Shown: piece by piece, positions 19,726 to 33,592 of the stretch
How positions within the stretch are numbered: the stretch's first letter is position 1
Layout: each line of letters begins with the position of its first letter
Origin: Ampullaceana balthica
Lineage: Eukaryota; Mollusca; Gastropoda; Lymnaeidae
NCBI GenBank assembly: GCA_944989445.1
Contig: CALYLW010000018.1
Coordinates: 2,150,430-2,214,429, forward strand
DNA length: 64,000 nucleotides
Direction of reading: 5' to 3'
Position numbers and translations under genes: made by a program
The notes under the pieces: generated by a model
The model's input: the letters and a program-made list of their open reading frames with translations, nothing else
What the model was told of the DNA's origin: nothing
Databases searched by the model: none

Positions 19726-22700
19726 CTACTTTTTCCCCAGGGCGTACAACAGTTCTGAGGGAAAAGGGAAGATGACGGTGGAGTTCTTGTCCGCTGAGAT
19801 GGCCACCAGGGTCTGTAAGTATCTGAGGTGGATGGAGGCGGGGGGACGTGAACATGACGTCGGCGGCTTCCTTGAGAGATTTGGACGCCACCAGTTCCCC
19901 TTGCGCTGAAATCACCTATGGAAGACGTTAAGAGTCAATCTCGGGTTTTTTGTTTTAAAAGTCTGGTTTGGGGATGAGTGTTTTGTTTAAAAATTATGGG
20001 TTGTAATTAATTAAATGGCTTCATTTAAAAGGGCAATTTTTTGTCTTTCTAATTCAATCGTCTAGATAAGTTTTAAAAAAAAATTGGAATTGAAATTTAA
20101 GTAAACATGGAGATTTGTCCAAATCTAATTTAATATTTATGTAAAGAAAAAAATGCGTATGTAATTTTCTGTTTCCATGTTGTTTGCTCCATTTAATAAT
20201 GTAAATTTATTTCTATTAAATTGGAATAGATTAGATTTCGTGTAACTTTGAATGTTTAGGTGTTAGAATTTATCATGACATTTTTTGTCATTATTATGTT
20301 TTGATGTACTTTTCCATGTTTTCTGTGTAAAGTTTCTAAATAATTGGAAAGTTAAAAACAGTTATGATAACATAGAAATCTTTAAACATCTGCAGAAATT
20401 GCCATTGCCAATGTTAAGAAACAACATATGAGTAAATGTATAAAAATTAGGGTTGGTACTGATAAAAAAAAATTTGTTCGATTAATCGGGGAAAAATTTA
20501 ATCGATTAATTTCTATTAGTTATATTTTCATAACCCCTTATATAGATCCCGCTAAGTCGCGATTCATTATTTCGCGAAATCGGTTAAGTCGTTGTAATTC
20601 CATGGCTCCCAAATTTTGTGACGTAACACAGCAAATTCGTTCTGCTTTGCAAGAAATAAGGAATAGAAATCTTTTTGTTTACGTATGCACGTGTAAATAA
20701 ATAATAATAATACGAGGTGAAAGTATGTAAGTAACAAACAATATTAATTGTTAATAAATTGGAAAAAAATGTTTTCTTAAATTTTAATCGAATTTTAATC
20801 GATCAAATAAATATTAATCGATTGAAATTAACGATTTATCGATTAATTGATCGTTAATTTTCGCAGCCCTAATAAAAATACATTTGGATTGATTTGGTTT
20901 CTTGGACTAACCTTGGCCTTGGCATCTCTCGTAGCCTCCGCCTCAGCGGCCATCGCTCTTTGCATCTGTATGGGAATCCGGACATCAGTGCTGTGGGTTA
21001 CATATAGTTTAAAGACTATTGAGAGGGGGAACGGGAATGACAACAGTTGACTATGTCAGGGGGAATGGCAACAGTGGACTATGTCAGGGGGAATGGCAAC
21101 AGTGGACTATGTCAGGGGGAATGGCAACAGTGGACTATGTCAGGGGGAATGGCAACAGTGGACTATGTCAGGGGGAATGGCAACAGTGGACTATGTCAGG
21201 GGGAATGGCAACAGTGGACTATGTCAGGGGGAATGGCAACAGTGGACTATGTCGGGGGGGGGACTGGTCAACAGTGGACTATTTCAAGAGGAATGGCAAC
21301 AGTGGACTATTTCAGGGGGAATGGCAACAGTGGACTATTTCAGGGGGAATGGAAAAACAGTGGAATATTTCCGAAGGGTGGGGGGTCAACAGTGGGGCTG
21401 TCAATATGATTGAAAAAAGCTGCCCGGGTACCGTCTAAAATTTAACGGGTGCCCGGGTTACCCGTTCGAAATGCCTCAAAATTTTCATCGTCATGCCCGC
21501 TATTAGCCTTATACTTATCTGTTTATTATGGAAATGCAAATTTAGATGTTGACATTGAAATACTACTATAGTACAGTGGTGTAAAAACAATGACAAGAGG
21601 GCTGCAAAAAATATTTATTATTTTTTTTTGGGGGGGGGATTGGGCTAAACAAAGTCTTATAAAGATAAAGGGCGGTAATCGTATGATGACATGGTGGGTT
21701 ATTTCTAGTTCATAGCTGAGTTTAGCTGACACCTGTTGTAATTAACCAAACTTTCAGGGACTTGCCCCTACTGAGTGGACCCATCCCCAAGCCTATTATA
21801 GTGAAAATCATTCAACGATTGAAAAATTATTTAATTATTTTTTTAAAACCCAATAATATAGCAGTTTTTTTTAAAAGTATGATGAGAATAGGAGTAGAGA
21901 GAGGAGTGTATTGCTGTGGGGGGGGGGTGAATTAGATAAACAACATTGGCTCGTCTCAATCGGTAACAAAGATGTGCGGCGTATTTCAAAACAGAAGCCA
22001 AGGTCATTTATGTCATTTCCTGCCCTTCCCAATTATAGGCGTTGTTGTTCTATTTAATAATTCCTTACTGGAACAATTCAAAAAACCAAAACCTTTTTGT
22101 TTTAAATGATTTTTGTTTCATGTTCCAAGAAAAAAAAAGTCTATCAAAGTATATTGTAGTTTGTCGGAGCCGTGTTTTATTTCCGCTTAACGGTTATTTC
22201 TTGTTAGCGTTTTCATGTTAAATGTAATTCACAGCATATATTTCAAACGAAAAGTTTTAATTTGATAAACTATTCGCGAGCCGAAATGTGAACACAGAAA
22301 TGCCGCAGTTCGTCCACCGCTGGTATAGACATTGCTGTAACATTTTCACGGGTACCCGGGAGCAATTTTACTACCAGGGTAATTGCTCGGCAACGGGTAC
22401 CCGGGTTCACGGGTACCCGGGACAGACCTAGTCAACATATGACTGTTTCAAGTGGAATGGCAACATTGTGTGTGTGTTAAATATAAATGTGGAAACCCGT
22501 GACAGACTACCCGTGAATCTATTTAGGACCAAGAATCTTGATTTTGACGAAAGATATATATGTACGCTCTCATGTTGACAATTAAGGCGGTCTACTAGCT
22601 TCTTAAAGCCCATTGGAAGAAATAAAATCAAATTCATAAACTTTAATAATTTCAGCATAGATACGGGGGGCAATTTTGCAATAATGTTTGTATAAGAAAT

Positions 22701-25700
22701 ATGCATCTATTAGGAATTTAATCATGACTGTTTCATTGTTTTGTAGTAATGCAGTAATAATCAAAGCAGAAAAAATATTCTTGTCGGAAACTTACATCTC
22801 TACTCTCTCTATCTTCACTCCCCACACTTCAGTTGCCTCTTCAAGTCCTTTCTGCACACAGAAATAATTTTAAAATTAAAACATCATTCTTATACAACTA
22901 AAAAAATTAGTGAAGACACACTTACAAATGAATCCTATGCCACGAACACATAATTTAATTTCAATCATTATTTCTAATGCCAGTATCACGTACTGCCATC
23001 AGTAGCGTTCGATTAATCTGTCTCTAATAAAGGATATTTTAGTCGACTAACGTGTATGCTGGTAGTTGACCACTAAAGTGTATGCTGGTAGTTGACAACT
23101 AAAGTGTATGCTGGTAGTTGACCACTAAAGTGTATGCTGGTAGTTGACAACTAAAGCGTATGCCGGAACACACAAATCTCACCAGTAGCGTTAGATTGAT
23201 CTGTTCCCTGTCTGAGAGAAGCTCGCTCATGAGTTTGGTTCCCAGGACGTTCCTGAGAAACGTCTGTGCCAGCAGCTGAGAAGACTGGTATGCGTTGCGC
23301 ACGTTGACAACAGACAGAACGGGGTTTGCGATCCGGAAGTAAACCACGGCATCAACTCGCACCGTGACTGCGTCTTTCGTGAGGAGCTGCAAAACGACAA
23401 CGGAGCTAAAGACACTTTCTAAGGCTTGGTTATTTGGAGCTAAGACAGAAAAGTTAATAAAAACTGAAAATGATTCATTGTCTAAAAATAAGAGAAAAAA
23501 GGGGGGGGGGTGGACTATGATTCTGAATATTAGCTATGAATCTTTAAACTCGCATTAAATTTTAACTGAGACTAAACTAAACACTAAACTTAACACTAAA
23601 CTAAACAAACACATACTCTGGAAGCTTGAGATTACTCTCTTAAAGCTTTGGCTAACACCTGGGCAACCAGCCCCATCAGCATGGTCAACTGAGTTCACTG
23701 ACTGGTCTATGGGTGAAGTTTAACTATAACTTTAACACAATAATTTCTTTCCTATTATCTATTACCTGCTATTTACAGTGTAGCCTATAAAGGGAAATCG
23801 ACTTTTAAAGATAATGAATAATTTCGGGCCATGCAAAACAATTGTCAACAGTATGAAGCACTGACAAAGAGACGGGAATAAACGAATTCATGAATTATTT
23901 TGGAATATTCAACAGCCTGAATTCATGACAAATCAATTTATCTTTAAGAATTTATTTTAATGTTTTGATAGATTTTATTTCTTAATCGTGTTAAAGTTTC
24001 AATGTTCAAATTTTACATAAATCAAAGTGTACTTTAAATTTTCCATCATAATATCTTCATGGAACAAGGTGACCTTTGTGCGTGCTTCTTTTTAGTTTTA
24101 TCTCGAAGAGTCTAATGCGGTCCTTCAAAAATACAAATAACTTTTATTTTTGAATATTGTACACATAACCATAAAAATTAGAAAGTACATTTCATCACAT
24201 TACAGCTGACTATAAATAGTTTTACAAATAGGTCTCTAAAATATTATCAAAGATATTATATTTATTGACGTCAATGTCTGCTGACTGCCCCCACCCCTCT
24301 CCCTTGTCAACAACTGTCAAACTTGCTCCCAAACTCTCCCCTTCCCCCTCCTTGGTTAAAGTAATAAATGGACAGGCCAAACTGGTAGGACATAATACAT
24401 TGTCAATTCAAATTTAAAATGCGATCGTTCTTCCCGTCTGGAATTCTGGCGTGGAACTGTTGGCCTGATCAAACCAGGAAAACCAACACTTTATCAACAT
24501 TTAAACATCTAATGAAAATGCAAGACTAGTCATAAACCATGGATAAAAGTAGGACTCAATAATCTTCTGTATGTAAGGAGTGTCTGTAACAGATGAGATA
24601 AGTAGAAGTGGTACAGACGGTTAAAGAGTGCGCGAAGATTCAGTTACTTTATGCGTGGGAAGTGGGATGGGGGCATGGGGGGGGTGTTAACGAATAGCAT
24701 ACCTCTTGTGGTGGTACGTCAAACGCTTTGGTCCGCATGTCAATCGAAAAATACGTATCAATGCAGGGTAATATAAAAAACATGCCTGGAGGAAATAATA
24801 CAAAAGGTAAATGTGCGTAGGACTCTAGAGAACATTCAATTTGTGTCAATGCCATTTTTAGAAAAATATATTTTAATGTGTCAATACTTTTTACAAAAAA
24901 AGACCGCGAACGGGACCATTGATTTACAAGGGTGACAAAGTGTGCAGCTATTGATTCAGTCGTTTGTTTGGTTGAGTCTCAAATAGACTTTAACGTTGAC
25001 AAACCCAATTTCTTCGATTGCATAATCACTCGGACTTAATTTTTTAAATTATTATATGGAATTGGAATTGTGGGTAGAATATGTAATGACGCATTAAAAT
25101 TATGGAAAACATTTTTCTAAACCTCTTTTGGTTTTAATTTTAAGATTAGAAGAAATAATTAAATGAACATTATTCTGTACAATTAATTTAATCCCATACC
25201 ACATTTTCTTATCAAATACATAGGAATTTAAGCAGATTTACAAATTTTAGTATTTTAATGTAGTAAATAATGCATCTAGCTTTATTGAAATATTATTCAG
25301 AAAATTATAAAATTCTAAAAATACCAGTTTAACCCCCCAAAAATGTTATAACAGTAAATTGCGAAGCCAAATAAAGTAAGTTGTTTGCAAAAGCTTGTGA
25401 CTCGTGACTCAAAGCTATTTATAACGAAATGAGGATTGATTTAATAAATAATATAAAATATATGTAACACGTTATTTTAATATCTTTTATTTGTATACAT
25501 TTTCATTTTGGTTGATTTAAATATTTTTCTCTTGATATTACTCTTACCAGGTCCTTTGGATCCCCCCTTACAGATTTTTCCCATTCTAAAAATCACAGCT
25601 CGCTCATATTCTGGCACAATCTGAAAACGATTATTGCAGCATATTACAACACTTATATAAATGACCAAGATGATTAGGTGAATAAATCTGACATGTTTTA

Positions 25701-25922
25701 GTTGCTGAATGTCGTGTGATCAAATATTTGCTTTCAATTCGCAGACGACATTTTCATTGCGAAAAAAGTAGCCTTTAACATTAAGATATTTTGTGCACAT
25801 CGGACTTGATTTGATTTTTACAACTTTAACAAGTTTTTGCTATGAATACTGCCTTACAAATTGTCATAATTTCGAAATATTTTGAGAGCCGTAGCAGTTA
25901 CACTACACACACACGCACACAT

Positions 25923-25989
<67 letters not shown>

Positions 25990-25990
25990 T

Positions 25991-26041
<51 letters not shown>

Positions 26042-26854
26042 CACACAAACAAACACACACACACACACACACTCACGCACAGAAATCATTTCCACCTATA
26101 AACTTTCCACCCCCCCCCCAAACCAGTCATATTTTGACCTTTATTCGTACTCTTTGAAAAAAATTAAAATAATGTTTTTGTTTTTTAAACCCACAAAAAC
26201 TACTTCCTCGGCCCCAGAGGTTGAAGGGGGGGGGGATACACGGTGTTGGAATCGGAGTTCGTCAAGGTAAGAATATTCCTAGGGACATTAAGAAAGTCAG
26301 TTTCGGTCATGTATTGAATTTGTGTTCGTTGATGTGTGAAAAAAAATTTGGGGGGGGGGATGCAGGATAAAACATTGCCCCAACCCAAGTGAATGTGACG
26401 CCAGCATTTATCCCTCGACTTGCTCCCAGGTGTCAACTCAAACATTCACATTTGAAATTGGCAGCGAGGCGCTTTACCCTTGGCAGCGAGGCGCTTTACC
26501 ATTAGCAGTGGGCCGCTTTACCCTTACGGCTGATAAATGGAAAATTATATTCTATAGCGCCTTTTCTTTCTCTCATAGAGCGAAGCTTTTCAGATAGTTT
26601 TATACATTCAGAAATTATTTATGAATAGTATTGACAATATTGTTATGTAACGCAAATTGCCAGCTCATGTGCTACTGACACAAACACACCAGATTAAAGA
26701 ATGTGGACATGGAACACCCAACACTAAGCTTTGCTACTGACCTTAACACACCAGATCAATGAAAACGGCATGGTAATGACCACAAGTAGGTATGAACAGA
26801 TGGTCAAAAATAAATTTAAAAAATTCATGCCATAGTTACTGTCTGGACTCATAC
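19726..26854 (-). CDS. Stomatin-like protein, gene B (frameshift in last exon)
   Basis: Second stomatin paralogue. Exons: 26742-26854 (hairpin), 25548-25620, 24703-24785, 23183-23386, 22796-22851, 20912-20990, 19726-19915, with GT-AG borders and the same phases and internal exon lengths as A and C. Motifs: [101 protein letters not shown]-like block, then LRYLQTLVAIS and FPFPSEL in the next frame. The last exon is 190 nt against 183 in A and 189 in C (both multiples of three); one extra base lies in the G run at 19840-19845. This is either an assembly error or a real inactivating change. The region matching the palmitoylated Cys30 of human stomatin has no cysteine (NYGMNF). A start exon was not identified; an in-frame ATG at 26850-26852 could initiate if the leader exon is non-coding. 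Confidence 0.85.
20448..20871. mobile_element. hAT-type MITE with 8-bp target duplication
   Basis: The left end TAGGGTTGGTACTG and right end CGCAGCCCTA are inverted. Both ends are rich in ATTAATCGAT. Flanks are identical 8-bp duplications, ATAAAAAT, at 20440-20447 and 20872-20879. No transposase frame is present. It ends 40 bp from gene B exon 20912-20990. Confidence 0.82.
21015..21400. repeat. 28-bp minisatellite next to gene B exon-6 acceptor
   Basis: About 12 copies of GGGGGAATGGCAACAGTGGA plus CTATGTCA, degenerating toward 21400, with a remnant at 22430-22465. It starts about 25 bp intronward of the acceptor of exon 20912-20990. Confidence 0.9.
21415..22428. mobile_element. Non-autonomous element with CCCGGGTACCCG ends
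   Basis: The left end has CTGCCCGGGTACCGTC and a further GGGTGCCCGGGTTACCCGTT. The right end, inverted, reads TAGGTCTGTCCCGGGTACCC with further copies of CCCGGGTACCCG. It splits the 28-bp minisatellite. hAT-like ends are suspected, but no clear target duplication is visible. Confidence 0.5.
23045..23165. repeat. 26-bp minisatellite beside gene B exon-4 donor
   Basis: About 4-5 copies of GTATGCTGGTAGTTGAC plus CACTAAAGT, starting about 18 bp intronward of the GTGAGA donor at 23177-23182. Confidence 0.85.
24421..24605 (+). mobile_element. 3' end of the same LINE family (gene B intron)
   Basis: The frame gives SFFPSGILAWN, then STFKHLMKMQD and a stop, followed by the shared 3' UTR and a GATAAG tail. 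It sits between gene B exons 23183-23386 and 24703-24785, antisense to the gene. Confidence 0.72.
25903..26072. repeat. (CA)n/(ACGC)n microsatellite, gene B intron
   Basis: A compound run of CACA and ACGC units between exons 25548-25620 and 26742-26854. Open frames on both strands (ARTH..., ACVR...) are repeat read-throughs. Confidence 0.95.
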
Positions 26855-26921
26855 CTAGGGAAAGAAAAATGCGATCGAAATTTATTTTCTATAATTGTAT
26901 AGTTGATCGCGCAATAGAACA

Positions 26922-26924
<3 letters not shown>

Positions 26925-26971
<47 letters not shown>

Positions 26972-27030
26972 TTAATAATAGTTTATACAGCGCAGTGCGC
27001 AAGCAACTGGGCTCACAGCGCTTTACAAAA
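26925..27030 (+). repeat. (AAT)n run plus GCGCTTTACA short repeat
   Basis: (AAT)n at 26930-26985 is followed by TTTATACAGCGCAGTGCG and CTCACAGCGCTTTACAAA, the same motif as at 16845-17035 in the opposite orientation. Confidence 0.55.
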
Positions 27031-27321
27031 AATAGTAACACACGTAATTATCACTTCGTTCAATGGAAAACATTCTTATCCTAAATACAACACATAATTA
27101 CATTACGATGCAGAGAAGCTACGTTTATCATCTAAGAAATGTTTGATTGATGTTCAATTAATTTTGAAAGTAAAGTTTGAAGAGACGTATTTTTTTAGTG
27201 CAGTCTTAAAAGCCTTAGTGTATTTTGAATACTGCGAATGTGTAATGGTAGAGAATTCCACTGTTTGGGGCACACAAAAAGAAAGACCTTTCGCAAAATG
27301 TTTTATTTTGTGTCTTAGCCA

Positions 27322-29053
27322 GTGGCGTAGCGAGAGGGGGAGCACGGGGGGGGGCAAATGCCCCGGGCGGCACTTTATTAGGGGCGGCAAATTGCTCGTC
27401 ATTAGTTAGCGTCTAAGAATGATTTTTTAATTATTTTTTTTTAATGTAAATCTTTATCAAAATAAAATAAATACCAATAAGAAATTGATACAATAAATAA
27501 AGGATAAGGAACTATAAGGAACTATAAGGAACTATCCTAAACTATGTAAACGTTTCTAATGCCAAAAACTTCAAATTCCATATTGGATATAAGTTATTCG
27601 GAAGCTTATGCTACTGAAAAGAAAATCCATTAGGTTTAAATAGTATAAGAATTTGAAACTGATCTGCTGGTAACTCAATTGATTCATCAAATTTCACAGC
27701 CGCTCATGATGTAAAAGCGAAAATAACTGTACTCAAATAATTTGTTTCAAATATGAGCCGATTGATTGCCCCGGGCGCAACTTTGCTGGGGCGGCAAATT
27801 CCTCATTGTAAATCAATAATATAAATTTAAATAAAATAAACTACAAGGTAAATATTAGTTTTAAAAATGAAGAAACTATATTAAAATACGCAAACGTTTA
27901 TCATATGCTAAAACTTTAAACTCCATAATGAATCTTAAGTCTTCTGATACTAACGCTACTGAAATGAAAAACCAAGAGACTGGAGTAATATAAGAACATG
28001 ACACTGGTGTGCTGGTTTGTCAGCCTCTCATCTTGTAGAAGCGAAAATTGTTGTATCCGTTCAAATCCAAGTACAACCAATACAATTTCAACAACATTCA
28101 TGGACGTAAATGATATAAATAAAGTATCCTTACGTACAGATTTGCAAGATTGAGAGTGTCCAACATGTTAATAATAACTTCTCCAAATTAGACACCGACC
28201 TCACTCTAAAGAGACGGGTACAACAAGAATGTAAGCTATTGTGAAGAAATGTTGCGTTTTTAAATGGATTATTCTCCTAAATCATTTTTTTTTAAATTAA
28301 CAAAAAGCTTAAATAAGGAAATAACAACTGGCATATACAAAAATCCATAAATAAATGTACTTATGAACAACTACTTAACATTACCAAATTATATTGCAAA
28401 TAGAACAATAGAAGGAATGATAAATTGGATTTAAAAAACGATGTACAAGAAACCAAAACAAAGTGGCAAGAAGTTTTTGTTAGAATGTTTAACATTATCA
28501 TCTCCAATAATCTGCCCTCCCGTCTGGTGAGGCAGACGAAAAGCTAAACACACAAACAGACACAGAAACTTTGCAAGCCACAATGAACTTTTTTTGTTTT
28601 GTTTGTCCTTTAAAAAAAATTACAGTTGGAAAAGTTGACTATCTGGAAACATGGTCTTTATAAACTCAATGTTTCCCAAAGTTACTTACCAATTATAGTG
28701 CTAAAAATGCTTTGCAGAGACTACTCAAAGATATTGTAATGGATTACTTAAAGGAAGTTTTGACATTTGCTAAAATTTAATGTGAAGACCTTTTCATTTT
28801 AATCGAACCTTCCAGTCAAAGAATTTTTGATGATCCAAGCGGACGTTTAGCCCTGTTATGTCGAAAAAAGTTGCTGACAACATTTCTACATAAAGATTGT
28901 GCCATGAGGAAAAGCAGAAAACGTACATTATTTTTCAAGGTATGAAAGCTTTTCTACATGTAATTATTTCTAATATAAAATTATAGTCTCTTATTATTTC
29001 TTTCTTTCTAATAAACCTGGGTTCTGCCCCGGGCGGCACATACCCACGCTACA
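27322..29053. mobile_element. Probable hAT element remnant
   Basis: The left end CAGTGGCGTAGCGAG precedes GCCCCGGGCGGCA. The opposite end (TGCCCCGGGCGGCACATACC, CACGCTAC near 29053) is its inverse but lacks the terminal GCCACTG. An internal partial end copy is near 27768. No intact transposase seen, and no target duplication could be defined. Confidence 0.45.
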
Positions 29054-31911
29054 GCTACAAAGATAATACGTGTGTGTGTGCAGAAGAGCGTAGCTGCCGA
29101 GTGGGTAAGTAGACAGAGAGAAGTTCAGTAAGATGATTAAAAGGGTGTTACTTGTTTTACTGTTAGCAGCACAAACAAAAATTAGAATTAGTTTGCTTAA
29201 GTCAAATGACGTCATCAGTTCAGTGAGTACTCCAAATCACCCCTCCTTACAGTCCTACACAAGTCAAAGGTAGATAACTACTTTAAATAATTACTTATAT
29301 CTCATTTTAAAATATTTTAAAAAAACGTAAACAAAGTTTTTTTTTACTATAAATCCTGTATGTGATTGTTCTTGCATGCTGCATATGAAACTAGAAAATT
29401 GTTTTTATCCCTTTGTCTATCCTAGTGCTTTATGGGATATTGTTGTGTTGTATATTAAAGTTATAATTAATTGTTATTGTGTTATTACTAATTTACTCTT
29501 TGTTATTTTCTTCTTCTTGTGTTTCTAGTTTCTAGGCTCAGTGATTTAACCACTGTTGTTACTCTTTTCAGTTTTGAATGTTCGCTCAATACACCCCGTT
29601 CTTTCGTTCTACTGGGCCTGGTCTATAACGTTGAGAACCCTTGACCAGGAGATTACAGTGTACAACATACTTCGTGGATCCATTGTGACAACACACTATT
29701 TCACTGTCATCTTCTTGGAGTTTCAGGAAGGTAAACAATACGAGATAGACATGTAATTGTTGTTCTAATCGAGCTCAAATATTGTGCGCACCGGTGCCAT
29801 ATCATCACTTTCCAGAATACACACTAACATTAGCAGTCATTAATTACAAGGAATGATTTTTAAATTAAACATTAAATTTTCTCAGACAAATAATTTTTTT
29901 TTAAAATCATCTTTTGTCCTTTGAGTTCCTTGTGGAACATAGGGCCTCTGTCAAAGCTCGCCACTCTACACGGTCCCTTGCCAGTCACTTCAATTCTTCC
30001 CAGCTCTTCCCAGTCCTTCCAGCCTCGTCCAACATGCTCCGTCTCCATGTACGCTTGGGTCTTCCTCGTTTGCCCTGGGGGTTCCAATCTAAGGCCTGTC
30101 TAGCCCTGCTGTTATCTTTCCTGAGGGTGTGTCCAATCCATCTCCACTTTCTTTCCATGATTTGTTGTTCTACTGTTCTTTGTCCACACCTCTCCCACAG
30201 CTTGGAGTTTTCGACCTTATCGAACCATTTTATTTTCAGAATATTTCTAAGGCATCTGTTAACAAAGGTCTGGAGCAGTGGCGTCACTAGGGGGTGCGGT
30301 GGGGGCGGGCCGCCCCGGGTGACACCCATCAGGGGGTGACACCCAAGCCTAAAATTTACTGTGTACGATTTTATGTCAGAAAATGAAAGAAGACACATTT
30401 TTTTCATCTAGAAAGAAATTGAGAAATAAAATGAAATACGACCGAAAACTTATTAATAAAATAAAATATAATTTAACAGGCAATAATAAAACGTCTCCAC
30501 AAACTACCATAAAACTAATTAGGAAAAAAAAGGAAAGAAAAAGCCGCACAATTTAAAAAAGGCTGGACATAAAAGAAGCGGTGTCTTTTGTTTTAGAAGA
30601 AAATCCAACATTCTGGGCTTTGACATACCGACACACACGAGGAGTCAGCCTGTGACTGTGAGACCAATCCTAACTCACTGCTTCCTCCACGACAGTAGAG
30701 GGGGGGGGGATAAGATTTTTCTTCAAAAAATAAATAGATAGGTTTTCTTTCTTTTTTTATTTATATGAAAATAAGGTATTTAACGTGTTTGAGTTATTAT
30801 TTTCTTAAATTTATAACTATTAAACATGCATATCTATGTTAATGTAATGTACTCTAAGAAACAGGATTTTCGTATTTTTCTTGAATATAGCTACTTTTTA
30901 AAATAACCTTTAACACTATATTAATTTCCCATAAAAACATTTCAGTCTTTTCGATTTCGTATTCGTTTGAAACGATTTTCACTGATAGATCGCGTGATGC
31001 GTACGTTCTGCAGCCGAAGTAAAGTTGATTTTGAACGACGCGATCAGAACCGCATCTGCAGCGACAAATTTTTAACGATGAAAACCATCTGTTCTGAACA
31101 TTATAAAGCATATTACTGAATATATAATCTATTAAATTCAAGTATTTTGTCTACAATTCATTATTCCACATTCTTGGAGCAGCAAAAGTAAGCCAGTTGA
31201 ATCCTTTATTTAATTTTATTAAAACAGGGAAAGATAATGAGAATTTTCTCGAATTATTTTTGATTCAAAATGCCACATTATAGTATACCTTTTCCTGGTT
31301 AAATAATTCTTTAATAATGATTGACTAATTTTGAAAGAAAGTTACAAAAGTAAGCCAAATGACACTTTTGGACACGTTCAAAAGTTAGACGAATTTTAGA
31401 AAATTTAATGTTCTTTTAAAGTATGACAGACAAGACTTAAACTTTAAAAAATGGCATTCAATTAATTAATTAACTTTTTTTCAATTTAAGGCTTGTTTGA
31501 CATTCTCCCCCTAGAATAACAATGTTCTAAGTTGAGTTTTTGACAAAAATGAGTTATTGCCGCTGGGATATTGTCCATGTTTCAATCTATCATAGCACAA
31601 ATTGTGAAAGGTGTATCGTGAGACAATTCTGTAGGTAGTACAAAATAACAAGGTCCTAACTCAATATAGGTCTATCAAACATCACATAGAACATTATTCT
31701 AGGGGAGCGAATGTTGGGAACATTGTCCTTCTTTAAATGATCAATTTTGGCACATGTATGTCATTAAAGAGCACACGATGAAAGTGAATGAAATTTTTTT
31801 TAAAACACAAACGAATCGTGTAATGAAAACAATAGATTTGAGCTTTATTATTAAACAAATACAAAGCTCAACGTTACACCTTTCACAATTTGTGCTATGA
31901 TAGATTGAAAC

Positions 31912-32596
31912 ATGGACAATATCACAGCGCTTTTAAAATCAGAACAACTTGGAATTTCAGTAGAGAACAGACCCAGGTTGAAGAAAAGGGTGACAGGTGA
32001 GAAAACAAGAGATGCTGGACTAACTCTGCAAGAAGAAAACAAAAGGTCGATGTTTGAGTGTATTGATCATTTCCATTCTGAAACTCCAGATCAGATCAAG
32101 TGCAATCAAGGAAGTAGCAACCATGTTTGAGGCTGTTCAAGCCAAAAGCTTGATATTTGCCACTGAAGAAGAATTACTAAAGCCCATTCCAAGGTTGTCC
32201 ACTTTCTATGATGAGTTGTCAGAGGAAGAGCTTTTATTAGAAATACCTAGGCTGAGAAGGCACCTGAAGGCAGCAGAGATCGATCTCAAAGAGGCTGAAG
32301 ACTGGTCCGTACTTGACGTTTTGAAATTTGTAGCTGAATGGGACTTCATAGAATCTCTCCCCTATCTCACATTGAGTTTAAGATTATTTGATACAATCTG
32401 TGTGTCTGTGGCTTCATGTGAAAGGAGTTTTTCAAAGCTAAAGCATATAAAGAATTATTTGCGATCTACAATGGGGCAGTCAAGGCTTTCTGATCTTGCC
32501 ATGTTATCCATTGAAAGTGATTCGACACAAGAAATAGATTTCGATGACGTAATAAACAAGTTTTCAGTTTTAAAGGCCAGAAAATCTAAATTCTGA
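31912..32596 (+). pseudogene. hAT transposase C-terminal dimerisation domain
   Basis: The frame to 32596 contains SLRLFDTICVSVASCERSFS, KLKHIKNYLRSTMGQSRLSD and LAMLSIE, matching the conserved hAT C-terminal block (S-x-A-S-C-E-R-S-F-S-x-L-K-x-I-K). The upstream part (KTRDAGLTLQEENKRSMFEC) is in another frame, with a shift near 32085. The N-terminal zinc finger and most of the RNase H-like core are missing. Confidence 0.8.
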
Positions 32597-33290
32597 TTTT
32601 TAAAATATATTTAATGACATTGTATTTTGAATTATTACATAATATTCTGATATGCTGATTTTGCAAACCCAAAACAGAACGGTTACACCCTTACCTCATT
32701 TGAAATTGTACTGTAATGGCTGGTAATATATTCTAATTTTGGTAATGTAATATAATTGTTGTAAATTTTAATGGAACGCAATGTAGATGCAAGTTTGTGA
32801 AATTTGAAAATAGTACAGTTATTTAACCGTATTACTTAAAATTAATAATTTTATGTTAAAATAAAAATTTAAAATTAACATTTTTTCTCTTTAGTTCTTA
32901 AATGTTACAATATTTTACCTATCGACTTCAAATTCAACTTTTCTCCTAATGCCTTTGTAACAAACATTTGATCTATATTTTCAAACGTTACTAAAGAATA
33001 TGTATGTTCCCGGTATTTGGCAGACTCGAGGAGATTTATGGGGCAAGTCGTGGGGGGGGGGTGACACCAAGAGCTACCGCCCCGGGTGACACCAACCCTA
33101 GTGACGCCTCTGCTTCCAGTGCTGCGATATTCTCATGGTATGAGCTATTAACAGACCTTACAGCATAATGTCAGGCTGACCATCTTGTGTCAGACAAGGT
33201 TTTGTTAGCATGTATCAATTTCATATGTTTTTGAAGTACCTGTCAACGATGAGTAGATGAAACAAGTCGGGTATAAAGATTTTGCAGAAG

Positions 33291-33497
33291 TCAAAAAAAT
33301 CTGACCGCAGTAGGACAACCTGCTGCTCTTTTCCCAACCAAATTAAAGGAATGAGCTGTGCACGGCACATAATGAGCTACAATGCACTTCTCACGAAGAG
33401 TAGCCTGGTTTCCGTTATACTTCCTACTCATTTGCAGCATTACCGTATGACTGTCCAAGGCATTTTCAGGGATTCGTACAAACATAATGGCCTGCAT
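33291..33497 (-). pseudogene. hAT transposase internal fragment
   Basis: The minus frame reads MSRKYNGNQATLREK and AHYVPCTAHSFNLVGKRA, recognisable as the hAT core segment (M-S-G-x-Y-x-G-x-Q ... C-x-A-H-x-L-N-L-V). It is antisense to the domain at 31912-32596, so it belongs to the oppositely oriented element. Confidence 0.65.
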
Positions 33498-33592
33498 CTT
33501 TATTATACACTATAATTCATAAAAACTTTTGGGGCCCTTAAATTATTGGGGGCTTTAGCCCGTTCAGCACCCCCCCCTTTTAATCCGCCATA

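Noticed and set aside
21019..21438. Glycine-rich open frames in three frames
   Set aside because: 28-bp repeat read-throughs in a gene B intron.
25842..26270. ARTHARTH or ACVRACVR proteins
   Set aside because: (ACGC)n/(CA)n microsatellite read-through.
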